A DNA stretch of 32,533 bases from Pseudomonas californiensis. Its GTDB lineage: Bacteria > Pseudomonadota > Gammaproteobacteria > Pseudomonadales > Pseudomonadaceae. The position numbers were made by a program, and so were the translations under genes. The stretch's first letter is position 1. Each line of letters opens with the position of its first letter. The DNA lies in NCBI RefSeq assembly GCF_021147775.1, contig NZ_JAGTPK010000045.1:1-32533 (forward strand). The letters are read 5' to 3'. Shown here in pieces: positions 17,005 to 25,611 of the stretch. The notes below the pieces were generated by a model. The model had not been told where the DNA came from and did not search any database. It saw only the letters and a list, made by a program, of their open reading frames with translations.

Positions 17005-17020
17005 AGACTCGAGCAAAAGC

Positions 17021-17665
17021 TCACTGAAACAGTTCATTGCCCCGACGCCGAAACCAGCCGGTCAATGAAAGCCGGTCACGATTGGCAGGCATGACTTCAT
17101 GTTCGATTTCGCCCGACAGAAACACCACCAGGCATCCGCCGGTGGGTTGTACGTCGTAAGCGACATCGTTCTTGAGGTACATGCGCAACTGACCACCATG
17201 CTCGGGCAGCCAGGCCTGATTGAGGTACAGCACAGCAGACACCATGCGCTTGTCGTCATCGCGAAAGCGGTCTACATGCTTGAGGTAAAAAGCACCTGGC
17301 GGATAGAGGGCGAAATGACTTTCGTAGTCCTCAAGACCCAGAAACAAGCCGCGATTGAGGGCCTGTCGCAGGCTGTCCATCAGCTCCAGATAACTGTCAC
17401 AGCACAAAGCCTGCCCCGCTTCCAGCCACTGAATATGGTCACCGCGGATACCTTCGCGAACCTCCTGAGCAGGCCCGCGCCCGACACCCGCAGGCTCCAG
17501 CTCGCCTTCGGCGGCACGCTTGCGGCACTCTTGCGCCAGCTCAAGGGTCAGAGCTTCGGGCAGGAAAATATTCTGCTGCGACCAACCGTTGGCAGCCAGG
17601 TCGTCGACGATTCGTAGCAGCAGCGGGTGATCGGAAGGTATGCGCATGGCGCGCATAGTATCCAT
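17021..17665 (-). CDS. 2-oxoglutarate/Fe(II)-dependent oxygenase (prolyl-hydroxylase type)
   Basis: A 214-residue dioxygenase of the 2OG-Fe(II) superfamily. The iron ligands are visible as His130/Asp132 (LKHVDRF) and His189 (GEIEHEV), with a 2-oxoglutarate-binding Arg near 198 (DRLSLTGWFRR). The order matches P4H/PKHD-type hydroxylases. The substrate is unknown. Members of this family in Pseudomonas have been linked to hydroxylating translation factor EF-Tu, which is possible but not shown here. Start choice is uncertain among three ATGs (17665, 17656, 17647). The first has AAGG just upstream. Divergent from the DUF2059 gene. Confidence 0.85.
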   Translation of the reverse strand: MDTMRAMRIPSDHPLLLRIVDDLAANGWSQQNIFLPEALTLELAQECRKRAAEGELEPAGVGRGPAQEVREGIRGDHIQWLEAGQALCCDSYLELMDSLRQALNRGLFLGLEDYESHFALYPPGAFYLKHVDRFRDDDKRMVSAVLYLNQAWLPEHGGQLRMYLKNDVAYDVQPTGGCLVVFLSGEIEHEVMPANRDRLSLTGWFRRRGNELFQ

Positions 17666-17797
17666 AAGCCTTCAAATCCGACAGCGGCACGTATGCGCGG
17701 CGCCATGTGCTGCAGTTTTCATCCGGGAAGAACAGTCATAACTCGACATATCCACGGTAATACCCGGAGAATAGCAACCTGCCGACAGGAGTCCCTA

Positions 17798-18559
17798 ATG
17801 CGTCGTTTGTTGTTTGTTTGGTTGTTAATGTTGTGCACGACGCCCGCCTGGGCGGACGGCTACGATCAGTTGTACAAGGCTGCTGGCTGGCCGGATCAAC
17901 GGGCTCATTTCAACGACGCTCTAAAGGCTGCGCAGCAACGCTATCGCGATAACCTGCCGCCTGCCGTTTTTCAGGCGCTGGTCAACAACAGCAACCAGCG
18001 TTTTGCTCCGCAGGCCATGGATCAGCGCGCCGCCAGGCGTTTGCGCGAAAGCCTCAAGGATCCCAACCCGTCGCTGCAGTTTTTCCAGTCGCCACTGGGC
18101 CGCAAGATCGTCAATGCCGAACTCACCGCGACACGCGCCGATCAATTGGCGCAGCACGCTGACGGGCTGCCTCACATTGAAGCCGATGCCACGCGCCAGT
18201 TGCTGATCGGGCACCTGGCGCAGGCGCTGCCGGCCAAACAGGCAGGTGCCGAAGTGAGCCTTGCGATTGCAGGCGTCGCAGCCGACAGCCTGAGCCAGAT
18301 GATCCCTGGTCTGCTGGGTGGCGGTCAGGCGCAAGGCATGCTCGAAGGCCAACGCGAGCGGTTGATGGCGCAAATCAGCGCGGACCTCAACAACACATTG
18401 CTGTACGTCTACCGCGATCTGTCCGACCCGGAACTGGAAGAGTTCTCGACTTTTGCCGAGTCGCCAGAAGGGAAAGCCTACTATCAGGCTGCACTTGCCG
18501 CGATTCGTGCAGGGCTGGCGGTTGGGCAAAGCGCATCGAGTCTTGCACCCACTCAATAG
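17798..18559 (+). CDS. DUF2059 domain secreted protein
   Basis: A 253-residue protein with a signal peptide (MRRLLFVWLLMLCTTPAWA, then DGYDQLYK). The mature part is helical, with a DUF2059 segment near the C-terminus (LYVYRDLSDPELEEFSTFAESPEGKAYYQA), which is the signature region of that family. The function is unknown and the protein is probably periplasmic. AGGAG lies seven bases before the chosen ATG. An upstream in-frame ATG lacks a signal peptide. It is followed after 18 bases by the 141-residue gene on the same strand, so the three plus-strand genes probably form one transcript. Confidence 0.87.
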   Translation: MRRLLFVWLLMLCTTPAWADGYDQLYKAAGWPDQRAHFNDALKAAQQRYRDNLPPAVFQALVNNSNQRFAPQAMDQRAARRLRESLKDPNPSLQFFQSPLGRKIVNAELTATRADQLAQHADGLPHIEADATRQLLIGHLAQALPAKQAGAEVSLAIAGVAADSLSQMIPGLLGGGQAQGMLEGQRERLMAQISADLNNTLLYVYRDLSDPELEEFSTFAESPEGKAYYQAALAAIRAGLAVGQSASSLAPTQ

Positions 18560-18577
18560 CATCAAGGAAGAGCTTAA

Positions 18578-19003
18578 ATGTCAGATTTCTACAAGTACTT
18601 CAAGGAAAACATGGATGCCTTGAACCTGCCTGCACCCGAGTCGTTGTTCAGCTCGCTCACCACGGCGGTGAGCACCTCGACAACGATCCTGGGCACGCTC
18701 GAAAAGCTCGGGCCCGCGACGACCTTGCGTGAAGTCATCGGAGCCACCACAAAACTTGAGGCTCTTTCCGTCATTGCCTCCGTTTCAGCGGCGTTTTATG
18801 TGGGTGCAATCATTGGCAGCATCGCCGTTGCGACCGGCAGAACCCTGTCGGGCGGGACGTCATTGGCCGACGTGCTGTTCACGGCTCAGAAACACAACCT
18901 CAAGCCGGAGTGGCTGACCCGATACCTGAGCGCCTACCCCGGCATTTACAATGCTTCTGCACCAGGCAGAGACAGCTACAGACACCGGCTCGCTTTCGTA
19001 TGA
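18578..19003 (+). CDS. 141-residue protein with glycine-zipper-like membrane segment, candidate toxin
   Basis: I do not recognise the family with certainty. No signal peptide. A soluble N-terminal half is followed by a hydrophobic stretch at about 62-86 with a GxxxG pattern (Gly76, Gly80, then Gly87), ending in a Gly-rich turn (GRTLSGG), then a polar C-terminus rich in Tyr/Arg. This layout fits small pore-forming effectors such as Tse4 of P. aeruginosa, though I see no direct homology proof. The ribosome site (AAGGAAG) is good. The stop overlaps the start of the next small membrane gene (ATGA), an arrangement typical of toxin-immunity pairs. It sits 18 bases after the DUF2059 gene. Confidence 0.7.
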   Translation: MSDFYKYFKENMDALNLPAPESLFSSLTTAVSTSTTILGTLEKLGPATTLREVIGATTKLEALSVIASVSAAFYVGAIIGSIAVATGRTLSGGTSLADVLFTAQKHNLKPEWLTRYLSAYPGIYNASAPGRDSYRHRLAFV

Positions 19004-19191
19004 AGGACTCTATTGCTCTGCTTTTGACCGCCCTCGCCATGGCGTTTCTGGCATGGCTGTTCTGGGCTGGACTGGGCCAGGATGCGTTTGCGGTGTTCGG
19101 TGCGCTGGCGACCGTCTTGCTGGCAGTGGACAATTTCCGCCTGCGTCGTCAGGTCCGGACAATGTCAGTCCGCAGGGCTGAGAAGCGCTAA
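19000..19191 (+). CDS. 63-residue two-helix membrane protein, candidate immunity partner
   Basis: A tiny inner-membrane protein with two hydrophobic segments (about 4-26 and 30-48) and a strongly basic tail (FRLRRQVRTMSVRRAEKR), predicted to stay in the cytoplasm. Its ATG overlaps the TGA of the preceding gene. An in-frame ATG 30 codons upstream would run inside that gene and is unlikely. The tight coupling to a putative membrane-active protein suggests an immunity or chaperone role. That is inference. The stop overlaps the stop of the convergent alpha/beta hydrolase by three bases. Confidence 0.68.
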   Translation: MKDSIALLLTALAMAFLAWLFWAGLGQDAFAVFGALATVLLAVDNFRLRRQVRTMSVRRAEKR

Positions 19192-20129
19192 CGCAGTCGG
19201 CTGCTGAGAAATTCAAAATAGCGTGCCCGTAACTCCGGCAGCTCGTTGGCCAGATGATGACGGGCATGACCGAGCATCAGGATCTCGGGCTGGCTGAACT
19301 TTTCTTTGAGAACTGTCAGGTTGTGCGACCAGTCCACGGTCATGTCAGCCTCGCCCTGAACGATCAGCGGGCTGCGTTCGCTACGGGGCGCGCTTTCAAT
19401 GCGTACGATCCATTGCGCCAGCGCGCCGACCCAAGCGGTCGGCAACCGGCTGGGCTGCAGCGGGTCCGCCAATAGAAACGGCAAGAAAGCAGGCGCGTTC
19501 GAGTTTTCAGTGAAACGTCGGGCAATCCCGGTCACGAAAGGCTTGAGCAGGTAATAGCTCAGACGCGACCAGCCCCACGCACGCGGCCTGACGAGTGGCG
19601 ACAACAGGATGACCTGACCTTGCGCCGGGCTCTCTTTCCCCTGATTGAGCAGGTGATCGATGACGATCGCACCGCCGGTACTCTGCCCACACAAATGCCA
19701 CGGATGCGGCAGTTGGAGAGCCGCAGCTTCAAGCAACAGTTGCTGTAACACCGCCTGATATTCTGCAAAGTCATTGATGCTTGCCCGGCTGCCGCTGGAA
19801 AGCCCATGCCCCGGCAGGTCGCAGGAAATCACCGCAAACCGTTGCGTCAGCGCCCACTCGATCACATGCCTGTAGAGCCCCATGTGGTCATAAAAGCCGT
19901 GAAACAGAAACAGCGTAGCGACTGGATTTTCGGGCACCCAGACCTGACCCACGACTTCGTACCCGGCAACATCGAGACGCCCAAGCCAACTGCGAATGAC
20001 GTTTTCCCCGCCCAGCCCGGCCAGACCATAGAAGCGCTGGTAAGCCTGCCCATCCAGAGAGAGCGGATCAATGACGCTCAGTGGCAGCAGACTGGCGCGC
20101 AGGTTATCGGGATCAAATGTTGCAGACAT
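19188..20129 (-). CDS. alpha/beta hydrolase (lysophospholipase-like)
   Basis: A 313-residue serine hydrolase of the Hydrolase_4 type. It shows the oxyanion segment LFLFHGFYDHMGLY, the nucleophile elbow LCGQSTGG with Ser150, an Asp in the EADMTVDW segment and the catalytic His in HARHHL near the C-terminus. Lid and core suggest a monoacylglycerol or lysophospholipid esterase, but the substrate is unknown. The start MSATFDPDN was chosen because the 63 upstream codons have no protein-like character. It is divergent from the acylase gene and convergent with the 63-residue gene. Confidence 0.88.
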   Translation of the reverse strand: MSATFDPDNLRASLLPLSVIDPLSLDGQAYQRFYGLAGLGGENVIRSWLGRLDVAGYEVVGQVWVPENPVATLFLFHGFYDHMGLYRHVIEWALTQRFAVISCDLPGHGLSSGSRASINDFAEYQAVLQQLLLEAAALQLPHPWHLCGQSTGGAIVIDHLLNQGKESPAQGQVILLSPLVRPRAWGWSRLSYYLLKPFVTGIARRFTENSNAPAFLPFLLADPLQPSRLPTAWVGALAQWIVRIESAPRSERSPLIVQGEADMTVDWSHNLTVLKEKFSQPEILMLGHARHHLANELPELRARYFEFLSSRLR

Positions 20130-20333
20130 TGGGTTTCCAGAGTTCAGCGGGGCGGCGTGCAGGTGATGCAACGATATTCTTCTGTCTGCGCAGCCATGGC
20201 AAGGCAGAACGTGCTGATTCGCACAGATCTGTGACGGCGCCACCGGTCTGTATCGGCCTGGTATCTTCACTACCCAGCCTGGAACCAAAGCGGTAGCCTT
20301 CATCCTCGACACACGCATTTACAGAGAACCCGG

Positions 20334-22721
20334 ATGAAACGCAGTCTCGCCGTTATCGCCATCATCATTGCAATCATCGCCGGTGGTGCTGGCTGGTACG
20401 TCCACAGCAAACAGCCCGTGCGCGCGGGCGAATTCGCCATGAGCCGTCTTCAGGCCCCTGTGACTGTGCGTTATGACGAGCGTGGCGTGCCACATATTCG
20501 AGCCGAAAACGAAGCTGACCTGTACCGGGCTCTCGGTTATACGCAGGCGAAAGACCGGTTGTTCCAGATGGAAATGCTGCGTCGGCTGTCGCGCGGCGAA
20601 CTGGCCGAGATCATCGGACCGAACCTGGTAGAGACCGACAAACTGTTTCGCAGCCTGCGCATCCGCGAACATGCTGACGCGTATGTAGCCCGCCAGGACA
20701 AGAACACGCCGACCTGGAAAGCAGTTGAGGCCTATCTCGACGGTATCAATCAGTTTCAAGACACGCACGCAAGCCCGATGGAATTCGATGTACTGGGCAT
20801 TCCCAAACGGCCGTTCACCGCTGAAGACACGATCAGCATAGGCGGTTATCTGGCTTACAGCTTCGCAGCGGCGTTCCGCACCGAACCGCTGCTGACTTAC
20901 GTGCGCGACAACCTCGGTCCGCAGTACCTGAAAGTCTTTGATCTGGACTGGCATCCGGACGGCATGCTCGGTCAAAAGCCCGCGCTGGCCAGTGCAGACT
21001 GGAGAGGCTTGAGTGAATTGGCACAATTGAGTCATCAGGCGCTGGAAAACGCAGGCCTGCCGCAGTTCGAAGGCAGCAATGCCTGGGCGATTTCCGGCAG
21101 TCGTACCCAGAGCGGCAAGCCGATACTGGCGGGCGATCCGCATATTCGTTTCTCCGTACCCTCCGTGTGGTACGAGGCTCAATTGTCAGCCCCCGGCTTT
21201 GAACTCTATGGCCACTTTCAGGCGCTCAACCCGTTCGCCTTTCTCGGTCATAACATGGATTTTGGCTGGAGCCTGACCATGTTCCAGAACGATGACGTGG
21301 ATCTGATCGCCGAAAAGACCAACCCCGAGTATCCCAATCAGGTCTGGTATCACGGCCAATGGGTTGAAATGACTCGCACCGAGCAGCAGATCGCCGTCAA
21401 AGGCGAAGCACCCGTCACCCTCACGCTGCTCGAATCGCCGCACGGCCCTGTCGTCAATAATGTCCTGGGCAAAAATGCGGGGCAGGCCCCGATTGCCATG
21501 TGGTGGTCATTTCTGGTGTCCGAAAACCCGGTGATGGACGGCTTCTACGAGGTCAATCGCGCTGACACGCTGGAGAAAATGCGTAACGCCGCCGAGAAGA
21601 TTCAGTCGCCAGGTCTTAATCTCGTCTGGGCGAACGCCAAGGGAGATATCGGCTGGTGGGCCGCCGCTCAGCTGCCCATTCGACCGGAAGGCGTTAACCC
21701 GACCTACATTCTGGATGGCAGCACCGCTCAGGCAGACAAGCTGGGCTTTTATCCATTCAGTGCCAATCCGCAAGAAGAAAACCCGTCGCGTGGGTACATC
21801 ATTTCTGCCAATTTCCAGCCGCTGTCACCCACCGGCATGCAGATCCCCGGCTACTACAACCCTGCCGAGCGCGGTCAGCAACTGGATCGTCAATTGAGCG
21901 ACTCGACCGTCAAATGGGACCTTGCCGCCAGCAAGGCATTGCAGCTGGGCACACAGACCGACTACGCGCCCAGCATTCTGCGCCCGCTGATTCCGGTACT
22001 GCGCCGGGTGGTCAGCGACCCGGATGAACAGGCGCTGGTAGAGCGCCTGGCCAGCTGGAAAGGCGATTACCCAATCGATTCGGTAGGCGCCACGTTGTTC
22101 AATCAGTTCCTGTTCGATCTCACCGAAGAAACCTTTCATGACGAGCTGGGCGACGGCTTCTTCCAAACGCTACTGTCGACTCGCGCGCTCGACCAGGCGC
22201 TGCCTCGACTGGCAGCCGACGCCAATTCGCCCTGGTGGAACAATCGCAATTCGCCTCACGAGGAAAGTCGCGACAACACCGTGAAAGTCGCGTGGCGTGC
22301 CAGCGTTTCGCATTTGAAGTCGATGTATGGCAACAACCCCGATGAATGGGTCTGGGGCAAGGCCCATACCCTGACCCAGGCTCATCCGCTGGGCTCGCAG
22401 AAGCCGCTCGACAAGCTCTTCAACGTAGGGCCCTATGCGGCGCCGGGCACCCATGAAGTACCGAACAATCTGTCATCGAGTATCCGTCCAGCGCCGTGGC
22501 CAGTGAACTATGGGCCCTCGACCCGCCGGCTGATCGACTTCGGCGATCCGGCGCACAGCCTGGGTATCAATCCGGTCGGACAAAGCGGCGTCCCGTTCGA
22601 CAAGCATTACGCCGATCAGGCCGAGGCCTTTATAAAAGGCGAGTACATGCCGCAGCATTTCAGCGAAAAGGACGTGGCAGAGCACACAGAAAGTGTCCTG
22701 ACGCTGGTGCCGGGGCAGTAA
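20334..22721 (+). CDS. hacB: penicillin-acylase family N-acyl-homoserine lactone acylase
   Basis: A 795-residue Ntn-hydrolase precursor. An N-terminal hydrophobic signal or anchor (KRSLAVIAIIIAIIAGGAGWYV) exports it to the periplasm. The alpha chain runs to Gly247, and autocleavage exposes the nucleophile Ser248 (EGSNAWAISGSRTQSGKPILAGDPH region). The beta chain carries the oxyanion Asn and Arg residues. The family hydrolyses the amide of acyl-homoserine lactones, releasing fatty acid and homoserine lactone, and some members also act on beta-lactams. From memory, P. syringae HacB and P. aeruginosa PA0305 occupy a region near serA, supporting the symbol. It is divergent from the lipase-like gene and convergent with the Lrp gene. 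Confidence 0.83.
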   Translation: MKRSLAVIAIIIAIIAGGAGWYVHSKQPVRAGEFAMSRLQAPVTVRYDERGVPHIRAENEADLYRALGYTQAKDRLFQMEMLRRLSRGELAEIIGPNLVETDKLFRSLRIREHADAYVARQDKNTPTWKAVEAYLDGINQFQDTHASPMEFDVLGIPKRPFTAEDTISIGGYLAYSFAAAFRTEPLLTYVRDNLGPQYLKVFDLDWHPDGMLGQKPALASADWRGLSELAQLSHQALENAGLPQFEGSNAWAISGSRTQSGKPILAGDPHIRFSVPSVWYEAQLSAPGFELYGHFQALNPFAFLGHNMDFGWSLTMFQNDDVDLIAEKTNPEYPNQVWYHGQWVEMTRTEQQIAVKGEAPVTLTLLESPHGPVVNNVLGKNAGQAPIAMWWSFLVSENPVMDGFYEVNRADTLEKMRNAAEKIQSPGLNLVWANAKGDIGWWAAAQLPIRPEGVNPTYILDGSTAQADKLGFYPFSANPQEENPSRGYIISANFQPLSPTGMQIPGYYNPAERGQQLDRQLSDSTVKWDLAASKALQLGTQTDYAPSILRPLIPVLRRVVSDPDEQALVERLASWKGDYPIDSVGATLFNQFLFDLTEETFHDELGDGFFQTLLSTRALDQALPRLAADANSPWWNNRNSPHEESRDNTVKVAWRASVSHLKSMYGNNPDEWVWGKAHTLTQAHPLGSQKPLDKLFNVGPYAAPGTHEVPNNLSSSIRPAPWPVNYGPSTRRLIDFGDPAHSLGINPVGQSGVPFDKHYADQAEAFIKGEYMPQHFSEKDVAEHTESVLTLVPGQ

Positions 22722-22749
22722 GGCGTCAGGCATGAAGCAATTCAGACGA

Positions 22750-23238
22750 TCAATGCCGCAATAACTTGCGCAGTGGCACACCGTCTTTCATGACCGGGGA
22801 TTTGATCACGATGTAGCTGAAGTACTTGGAAATGCCGATGTTCTTGTCGAGCAATTCCTCAATCACTTCCTGGTAGTGCTGAATGCTTCGGGTCATGAAG
22901 CGCACAAGGTAGTCGTAACCGCCGCTGATCAGGTGGCACTCCAGCACTTCATCCACATGGCGGATGTTGGCTTCGAATTTGGCGAAGTCTTCACGCTTGT
23001 GGTCGCTGAGAGAAATCTCTGTGAACACGGTGACCGATTCAGTGATTTTCGCGAGGTTCAGGTGCGCCTTGTAGCTGGAGATATAGCCCGCCGACTCCAG
23101 GCGTTTGACGCGTTGCAGGCATGGGCTCGCTGAAAGCCCGACAGCATCTGCCAGGCTGACGTTGGTCATGCGCCCGTCTTTCTGGAGCTCAACCAGGATA
23201 TTGATATCAATCCGGTCCAGTTTGACCAAGCCTTCCAT
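22750..23238 (-). CDS. Lrp/AsnC family transcriptional regulator
   Basis: A 162-residue regulator with an N-terminal winged helix-turn-helix (DINILVELQKDGRMTNVSLADAVGLSASPCLQRVKRLESAGYI) and a C-terminal RAM/AsnC ligand-binding domain (GGYDYLVRFMTRS). The family binds amino acids and assembles into octamers. The target is unknown. It follows the HAD gene and gabT on the same strand (47-base gap to HAD), so it may sense an amino acid linked to gabT, but this is inference. Confidence 0.93.
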   Translation of the reverse strand: MEGLVKLDRIDINILVELQKDGRMTNVSLADAVGLSASPCLQRVKRLESAGYISSYKAHLNLAKITESVTVFTEISLSDHKREDFAKFEANIRHVDEVLECHLISGGYDYLVRFMTRSIQHYQEVIEELLDKNIGISKYFSYIVIKSPVMKDGVPLRKLLRH

Positions 23239-23285
23239 TACCTACCTCTTGTTTTGCCATTCACAGTGCCTACCTTCTAGCAAAA

Positions 23286-23942
23286 TCAGCGCCGTAAGGA
23301 CAGCTGATGCTGTGCGACAAGGTCAGCCATGCTGCTGATACAGATGTCTGCCGGGCAGGGTTGGCTGTGCTGCTCACGACTGCGACGGATCAAACACAGT
23401 CCGCCAGTGCTCAGCGCCGTGGCGGGCGGGCGAGACACACGCAGGGTTTCGTTGGGCGCCAGGTCCATGTCGGTGAGCCAGCGGGTGTCGTCGAGCGAAT
23501 GCGTGTTCATCGACAAGAGGCTGTCCGGCTCAAGGCCGAGGCGCTCACACAGCAACCCACGGTCTTGCACATCGCGATCGGCATACACCAGCAATTGATA
23601 GAACTTGCGCAGGTAGAGCATAGCGCCGGGTGCATCTTCGAACAGTGTCCAGCCCGGAACCGAGCGAGCGAAGGTCATCCCCTCCTCCCAACTGGCCTTT
23701 ATACCCAGACGCTCGGCCAGTTGACGGTGCGCAAAGCACATCAGCCCACTGAAACCCAACTCGTCAAAACGTGGATACAGCGTACTGATCACCTCGTTGA
23801 ACTGAGCCAGTACCTGCTCTCTTTCGGGGGGATAAACACCGTTTTCCAGCAGCGGTTGCAAGGCTGCCCAGACACCAGAGTCGCGGTCTATCAACACTTC
23901 ATCACAATCGATCAGCAGTGCACGGTAATCAGTTAATCCCAT
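23286..23942 (-). CDS. HAD family hydrolase, divergent motif II
   Basis: A protein of about 218 residues of the haloacid dehalogenase fold. Motif I is LLIDCDEVLID (nucleophile and acid Asp). In motif II the usual Ser/Thr seems replaced by Ala (LLVYADRD), and the motif IV acidic pair appears as SLDDTRWL. If the alignment is right, catalysis may be weak or the substrate unusual. Two ATGs are possible (23942 MGLTDYRA; 23960 METSFAMG) and neither has a strong ribosome site. It lies 82 bases downstream of gabT on the same strand. Confidence 0.78.
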   Translation of the reverse strand: MGLTDYRALLIDCDEVLIDRDSGVWAALQPLLENGVYPPEREQVLAQFNEVISTLYPRFDELGFSGLMCFAHRQLAERLGIKASWEEGMTFARSVPGWTLFEDAPGAMLYLRKFYQLLVYADRDVQDRGLLCERLGLEPDSLLSMNTHSLDDTRWLTDMDLAPNETLRVSRPPATALSTGGLCLIRRSREQHSQPCPADICISSMADLVAQHQLSLRR

Positions 23943-24024
23943 GGCAAACGACGTCTCCATTCCAACGGTGATGCCCAGCACTTGAGGCTGCGGCGCCTTG
24001 CGACGGCCGCAACCCACGCAGCAC

Positions 24025-25329
24025 TCAGCTGGACTTCAATACTCGTGCCAAGGCAGCATCAAGGATGACCAGCGCCTCATCGATCTGCTGTTCAGTGGTC
24101 ACCAGCGGTGCCAGAAAACGCAGCACGTTGCGGTAAACGCCGCACTTGATCACCAGCAAGCCACCAATACGCGCCTGATCAATGATTTTCTGATTGGTAT
24201 CGGCATCCGGGCTGCGCGCGGCGTCATCCTTGACCATTTCCATGGCCAGCATGAAACCGGTGCCGCGTACGTCGCCGATGCAGCTGTAACGTTCCTTGAG
24301 CTTCAGCAGGCCGGCACGCAGATAAGTGCCCAACTGCTCGCCCCGCGCCAGCAGGTTGTCCTGCTCGTAGGTGTCGATGACCGCCAGCGCAGCGGCGCAG
24401 GAAAGCGCATTGCCCCCATAAGTCCCGCCCAGACCGCCCGGAAGCGGTGCGTCCATGATGTTGGCGCGCCCGACAACGCCCGAAAGCGGCATCCCGTCAG
24501 CAAGGCTCTTGGCGACCGTGACCAGGTCTGGCTGGATCCCGGCGTGTTCAAAGCCGAACCATTTGCCGGTACGTCCGAAGCCCGTCTGGATTTCATCAAG
24601 AATAAGCACGATGCCGTGTTGCTCGGTCAGCGCGCGCAGGGCCTTGAGGAACTCGACCGGCGCTGCGAGGAAACCACCGTCGCCCTGAATCGGCTCGATA
24701 ATGATGGCAGCGACACGGTCCGGAGCAACCTGAGTGGCCAGCAGCTCATGCAGTGCAGCCAACGCCATGTCGCCCGTCACGCCACGGTATTCGTTAGGGA
24801 ACGGGGTGTGGAACACTTCTGGCGCCATTGGCCCGAAGTTCTGTTTGTACGGCTGGCTCATCCCGGTCAGCGTAGTGCCGAGCAGGGTCCGGCCGTGGAA
24901 ACCACCACGAAACGAAATGATCGCCGGGCGGTTGGTGTGTGCCCGGGCAATCTTCACCGCGTTTTCTACCGCTTCAGCACCGGAGGTGAAAAACACGGCC
25001 TTGTGGTCGATGCCGCTCTGCCCGGCCACCATGTGGCTCAGACGTTTGGCCAGATCAACGTATGGCTTGTAGGACACCACCTGAAAGCAGGCGTGGGTCA
25101 CTTTTTCCAGTTGGCCCTGGATCGCCTTGACCACATTGGGATGGTTATGGCCGATATTCAGTACGCCGATGCCGCCGACGAAATCCAGGTAGCGCTTGCC
25201 GTCCACGTCCCACAATTCAGAACCTTGAGCACGGTCAATGACCAACGGGTGGGCAGTAACCACGCCACGCGGCACGAACTGGTCGCGCTGACGGATCAAA
25301 TGGGGCGTTTCATCGACTTTGCTGTTCAT
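24025..25329 (-). CDS. gabT: 4-aminobutyrate aminotransferase
   Basis: Class III PLP aminotransferase of 434 residues that moves the amino group of GABA to 2-oxoglutarate, giving succinate semialdehyde and glutamate. It shows the class signature LILDEIQTGFGRTGKWFGFEHAGIQPDL region, with the PLP lysine Lys274 (TVAKSLADGMPLSG) and SGAEAVENAVKIAR. No gabD (succinate-semialdehyde dehydrogenase) is next to it. The downstream gene is a HAD protein. Several GabT copies occur in plant-associated Pseudomonas, and a related omega-aminotransferase substrate (5-aminovalerate, beta-alanine) is possible. Divergent from ghrA, 282 bases apart. Confidence 0.86.
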   Translation of the reverse strand: MNSKVDETPHLIRQRDQFVPRGVVTAHPLVIDRAQGSELWDVDGKRYLDFVGGIGVLNIGHNHPNVVKAIQGQLEKVTHACFQVVSYKPYVDLAKRLSHMVAGQSGIDHKAVFFTSGAEAVENAVKIARAHTNRPAIISFRGGFHGRTLLGTTLTGMSQPYKQNFGPMAPEVFHTPFPNEYRGVTGDMALAALHELLATQVAPDRVAAIIIEPIQGDGGFLAAPVEFLKALRALTEQHGIVLILDEIQTGFGRTGKWFGFEHAGIQPDLVTVAKSLADGMPLSGVVGRANIMDAPLPGGLGGTYGGNALSCAAALAVIDTYEQDNLLARGEQLGTYLRAGLLKLKERYSCIGDVRGTGFMLAMEMVKDDAARSPDADTNQKIIDQARIGGLLVIKCGVYRNVLRFLAPLVTTEQQIDEALVILDAALARVLKSS

Positions 25330-25611
25330 GGTTTTACCTATCGTGGGTCTGGCAACCGGCGGGTGGCTGCGATGTAGTTCAGGTTAAGCCTTCAGCAAAA
25401 TGATCTACGCCGAACTTGGCCTTCCAGAAGTCCATATCCACTGTTTTTCCCCTCGCAAACGGCAGATTCCTTCAGGCCCCCCACGCACCACGCAATCTGC
25501 CGGACAGCGCCCGCTTTTCAGGCATCACAGCGCACTGAAGCACGCCTTTCAACAGATCCTGCTCCTGACTTGCGGCATGATGGAGGCCCACTTTCAGACT
25601 CAGGAAATGCC
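25330..25611. other. gabT-ghrA divergent intergenic region
   Basis: These 282 bases hold the start signals of both flanking genes (AGG about seven bases before gabT). A T/C-rich stretch (CTGTTTTTCCCCTCGC) is near 25440. I see no strong promoter boxes, hairpin or coding sequence. Confidence 0.5.

Noticed and set aside
23998..25377. A 459-codon open frame on the plus strand
   Set aside because: Antisense shadow of gabT, with no recognisable domain.
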